Translations under genes and position numbers: made by a program
Shown here: in pieces, positions 58,873 through 60,246 of the stretch
Position numbering within the stretch: position 1 is the first letter of the stretch
Layout of the letters: each line of letters starts with the position of its first letter
Origin: Rhodospirillaceae bacterium bin65
Lineage (GTDB): Bacteria; Pseudomonadota; Alphaproteobacteria; Bin65
Assembly: GCA_002238725.1 (NCBI GenBank)
Contig: MPMX01000023.1
Coordinates: 1 to 60,246 of the forward strand
Reading direction: 5' to 3'
DNA: 60,246 bases
Notes under the pieces: model-generated
Told to the model about the DNA's origin: nothing
The model's database searches: none
The model's input: only the letters and a program-made list of their open reading frames with translations

Positions 58873-59286
58873 CTACACCGCGATGGCCGCGGCGTTGATC
58901 GCGCCGACCGAGATCTTGGCGCAGGACAGCAGGACCGCCGCGCCGATCTCGCCGTTCTCGATCCGCTTCGGCAGGTCCTTGAGGATCAGGTCCATGACCT
59001 TGAACACCGCCATCTGGAGGATCACGATCAGCACGCCCCAGAGCACGATGTCCCACAGGTTGACGCTGCCGCGCAGGGTGATCGCCAGCGGGATCGCCAT
59101 GCCGAGGATCGCGCCGCCCAGCGCGATGCCGGCGGCGCTGTTGCCGGCGCGGATCTGGCCGATATCCTCATAGGGCGTCATCCACATGTAGAGGGTGACG
59201 CCGACCACCAGCATGGCGATGGTGACGCCGGCATGGAGCAGCAGAAACGGCGCCCCGCTCAGGATGCTCTGGAAGACTGCGTCCAT
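58873..59286 (-). CDS. DUF350 domain-containing membrane protein
   Basis: The 137-residue protein has four hydrophobic segments and the DUF350 features: FLLLHAGVTIAMLVVGVTLY, then IRAGNSAAGIALGGAILGMA, and a final DLILKDLPKRIENGEIGAAV segment. Function is unknown; family members are small inner-membrane proteins found beside stress or glutathionylspermidine-related genes. The gene is divergent from lpdA and precedes the secreted protease by 19 bases. Confidence 0.87.
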   Translation of the reverse strand: MDAVFQSILSGAPFLLLHAGVTIAMLVVGVTLYMWMTPYEDIGQIRAGNSAAGIALGGAILGMAIPLAITLRGSVNLWDIVLWGVLIVILQMAVFKVMDLILKDLPKRIENGEIGAAVLLSCAKISVGAINAAAIAV

Positions 59287-59479
59287 GGGTTCTCCGTCTG
59301 CCGCCGGTCCGATCTTGCGTTAACATAGGGAAGCGGGCCGGCCAGCGCCAGCGGTGGGGCGCTCCAGCCGGCCCTTGTGTCCGCTTGTATTCGGCGCGGC
59401 CCTTCTATCTTTATCTCCATGAAGGCCGCGCCCGGGCATCGGTAATCCGACCCCGCTCCCAACAGACCGGAAGAAGTCC

Positions 59480-60246
59480 ATGACCGAAAGCAACAGCTAC
59501 GACGTCATCGTCATCGGCGCCGGGCCCGGCGGCTATGTCTGCGCCATCCGGTGCGCGCAGCTCGGGATGCGCGTGGCGGTCGCCGAGCAGCGGGAGACCC
59601 TGGGCGGCACCTGCCTCAATGTCGGCTGCATCCCGTCCAAGGCGCTGCTGCAGAGCTCGGAGAAGTTTGCCGAGGCGCAGCATGGCCTGGCGGAGCACGG
59701 CATCGAGGCGACGGCGACGCTGAACCTCGGGGCCATGATGGCGCGCAAGGACGGCGTGGTCGACAAGCTGACGAAGGGCGTCGCTTACCTGTTCAGGAAG
59801 AACGGGATCGACCACCTGAAAGGCCGCGGCCGGCTCGCCGGCGACGGCGCGGTCGAGGTCGGCGGCGAACGCTACGCGGCAAAGCATATCGTCATCGCCA
59901 CCGGCTCGGACGTCATGCCGCTGCCGGGCGTTGAGATCGACGAGACGCGCATCGTCTCGTCGACCGGCGCGCTCGCCCTCGGCACAGTGCCGAAGACGCT
60001 GGCGGTGATCGGCGCCGGCTATATCGGCCTGGAGATGGGCTCGGTCTGGGCGCGGCTCGGCGCGCAGGTCACCGTGGTCGAGTTTCTCGACCGCATCCTG
60101 CCCGGCATGGACGGCGAGATCGCCAAACAGGTCCAGCGCATCCTGAAGAAACAGGGGCTGGCGTTCCGCCTCGGCCGCAAGGTGACCGGCGCGAAGGCCG
60201 CGCGCGGCGGCGTGACGCTCACCGTCGAGCCGGCGCCAACGGGTAA
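59480..60246 (+). CDS. lpdA: Dihydrolipoyl dehydrogenase, N-terminal part
   Basis: The gene starts at ATG 59480 and runs off the right edge after 255 codons. It shows the FAD-binding VIVIGAGPGGYVCAIRCAQL, the redox-active disulfide GGTCLNVGCIPSKALL, and the NAD-binding LAVIGAGYIGLEMGSVWARL. It re-oxidises lipoamide in the 2-oxoacid dehydrogenase complexes and glycine cleavage system. The missing half includes the dimerisation domain and catalytic His. A ribosome-like GGAAGAAG precedes the start. No other complex subunit gene is visible. Confidence 0.95.
   Translation, partial: MTESNSYDVIVIGAGPGGYVCAIRCAQLGMRVAVAEQRETLGGTCLNVGCIPSKALLQSSEKFAEAQHGLAEHGIEATATLNLGAMMARKDGVVDKLTKGVAYLFRKNGIDHLKGRGRLAGDGAVEVGGERYAAKHIVIATGSDVMPLPGVEIDETRIVSSTGALALGTVPKTLAVIGAGYIGLEMGSVWARLGAQVTVVEFLDRILPGMDGEIAKQVQRILKKQGLAFRLGRKVTGAKAARGGVTLTVEPAPTG

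Noticed and set aside
1..60246. CRISPR arrays, rRNA and tRNA genes
   Set aside because: No regularly spaced direct repeats of CRISPR size, no rRNA-like stretch and no tRNA T-arm box (GGTTCRANTCC) in a cloverleaf context was found. A tool search could still find a missed tRNA.

Overview
The window is about 60 kb of GC-rich, gene-dense DNA from an alphaproteobacterium, most likely a Rhodospirillales-type lineage. The evidence is folate/FAD-dependent TrmFO, a SAM-II-type riboswitch, an alphaproteobacterial LexA box (GTTC-N7-GTTC), two TAXI-TRAP uptake systems, the chorismate mutase/hisC/tyrA and metA/methyltransferase/gloB neighbourhoods, and dispersed palindromic intergenic repeats. No rRNA, tRNA or CRISPR array was seen. 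The window cuts a thiolase gene on the left and lpdA on the right.

Region by region: (1) 1-6362, minus strand: a CoA-linked catabolic run of PaaG-like hydratase/isomerase, SDR, FAD monooxygenase, HMG-CoA-synthase-like/OB-fold fusion, HAD hydrolase, GIY-YIG protein and SCP2-type thiolase. (2) 6662-14159: a GYD protein; a two-domain AhpD-like protein whose second CxxC is CxxUGA, a probable selenoprotein; then a TAXI-TRAP permease and binding protein with a class II aldolase, divergent from a GntR regulator and a GST. (3) 14247-16587: trmFO and an enoyl-CoA hydratase. (4) 16730-26174, plus strand: a tightly packed Rieske oxygenase cluster (small HTH protein, ABC ATPase and permease, cupin, Rieske oxygenase, two SDRs, hydrolase, TPP enzyme, aspartate dehydrogenase-like protein) followed by a ChaC-like gene. 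(5) 26804-33259: two-subunit CoA-transferase, second TAXI-TRAP system, GMC oxidoreductase. (6) 33353-39402: SAM-II riboswitch and terminator ahead of metY, then PaiB-like, PhzF-like, DMT exporter, dehydratase and AlaX-like genes. (7) 39437-44796: EctD/PhyH-like dioxygenase, FadB/J-type bifunctional enzyme, enoyl-CoA hydratase, and a three-gene nitrile hydratase/thiocyanate hydrolase set. (8) 44858-53505: aromatic amino acid genes, metA, methyltransferase, VapBC, gloB, tandem GSTs, hydrolase. (9) 53506-57355: repeats, an SOS-type promoter, and a 3.2-kb IS1-family element with perfect 19-bp ends that carries a HigBA-like toxin-antitoxin pair and two further small genes. (10) 57449-60246: NUDIX, trypsin-like protease, DUF350 protein and lpdA.

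The common theme is scavenging of small organic molecules. Two TRAP systems and one ABC system sit beside oxygenases, dehydrogenases, CoA-transferase and beta-oxidation enzymes. Substrates cannot be read from sequence alone. The strongest candidates for something unusual are the CxxU double-domain AhpD protein with its downstream hairpin, the passenger-carrying IS1-family transposon, the Rieske/TPP/aspartate dehydrogenase cluster that lacks a binding protein and electron-transfer partner, and arrays of TGTCATG repeated exactly every 10 bp.
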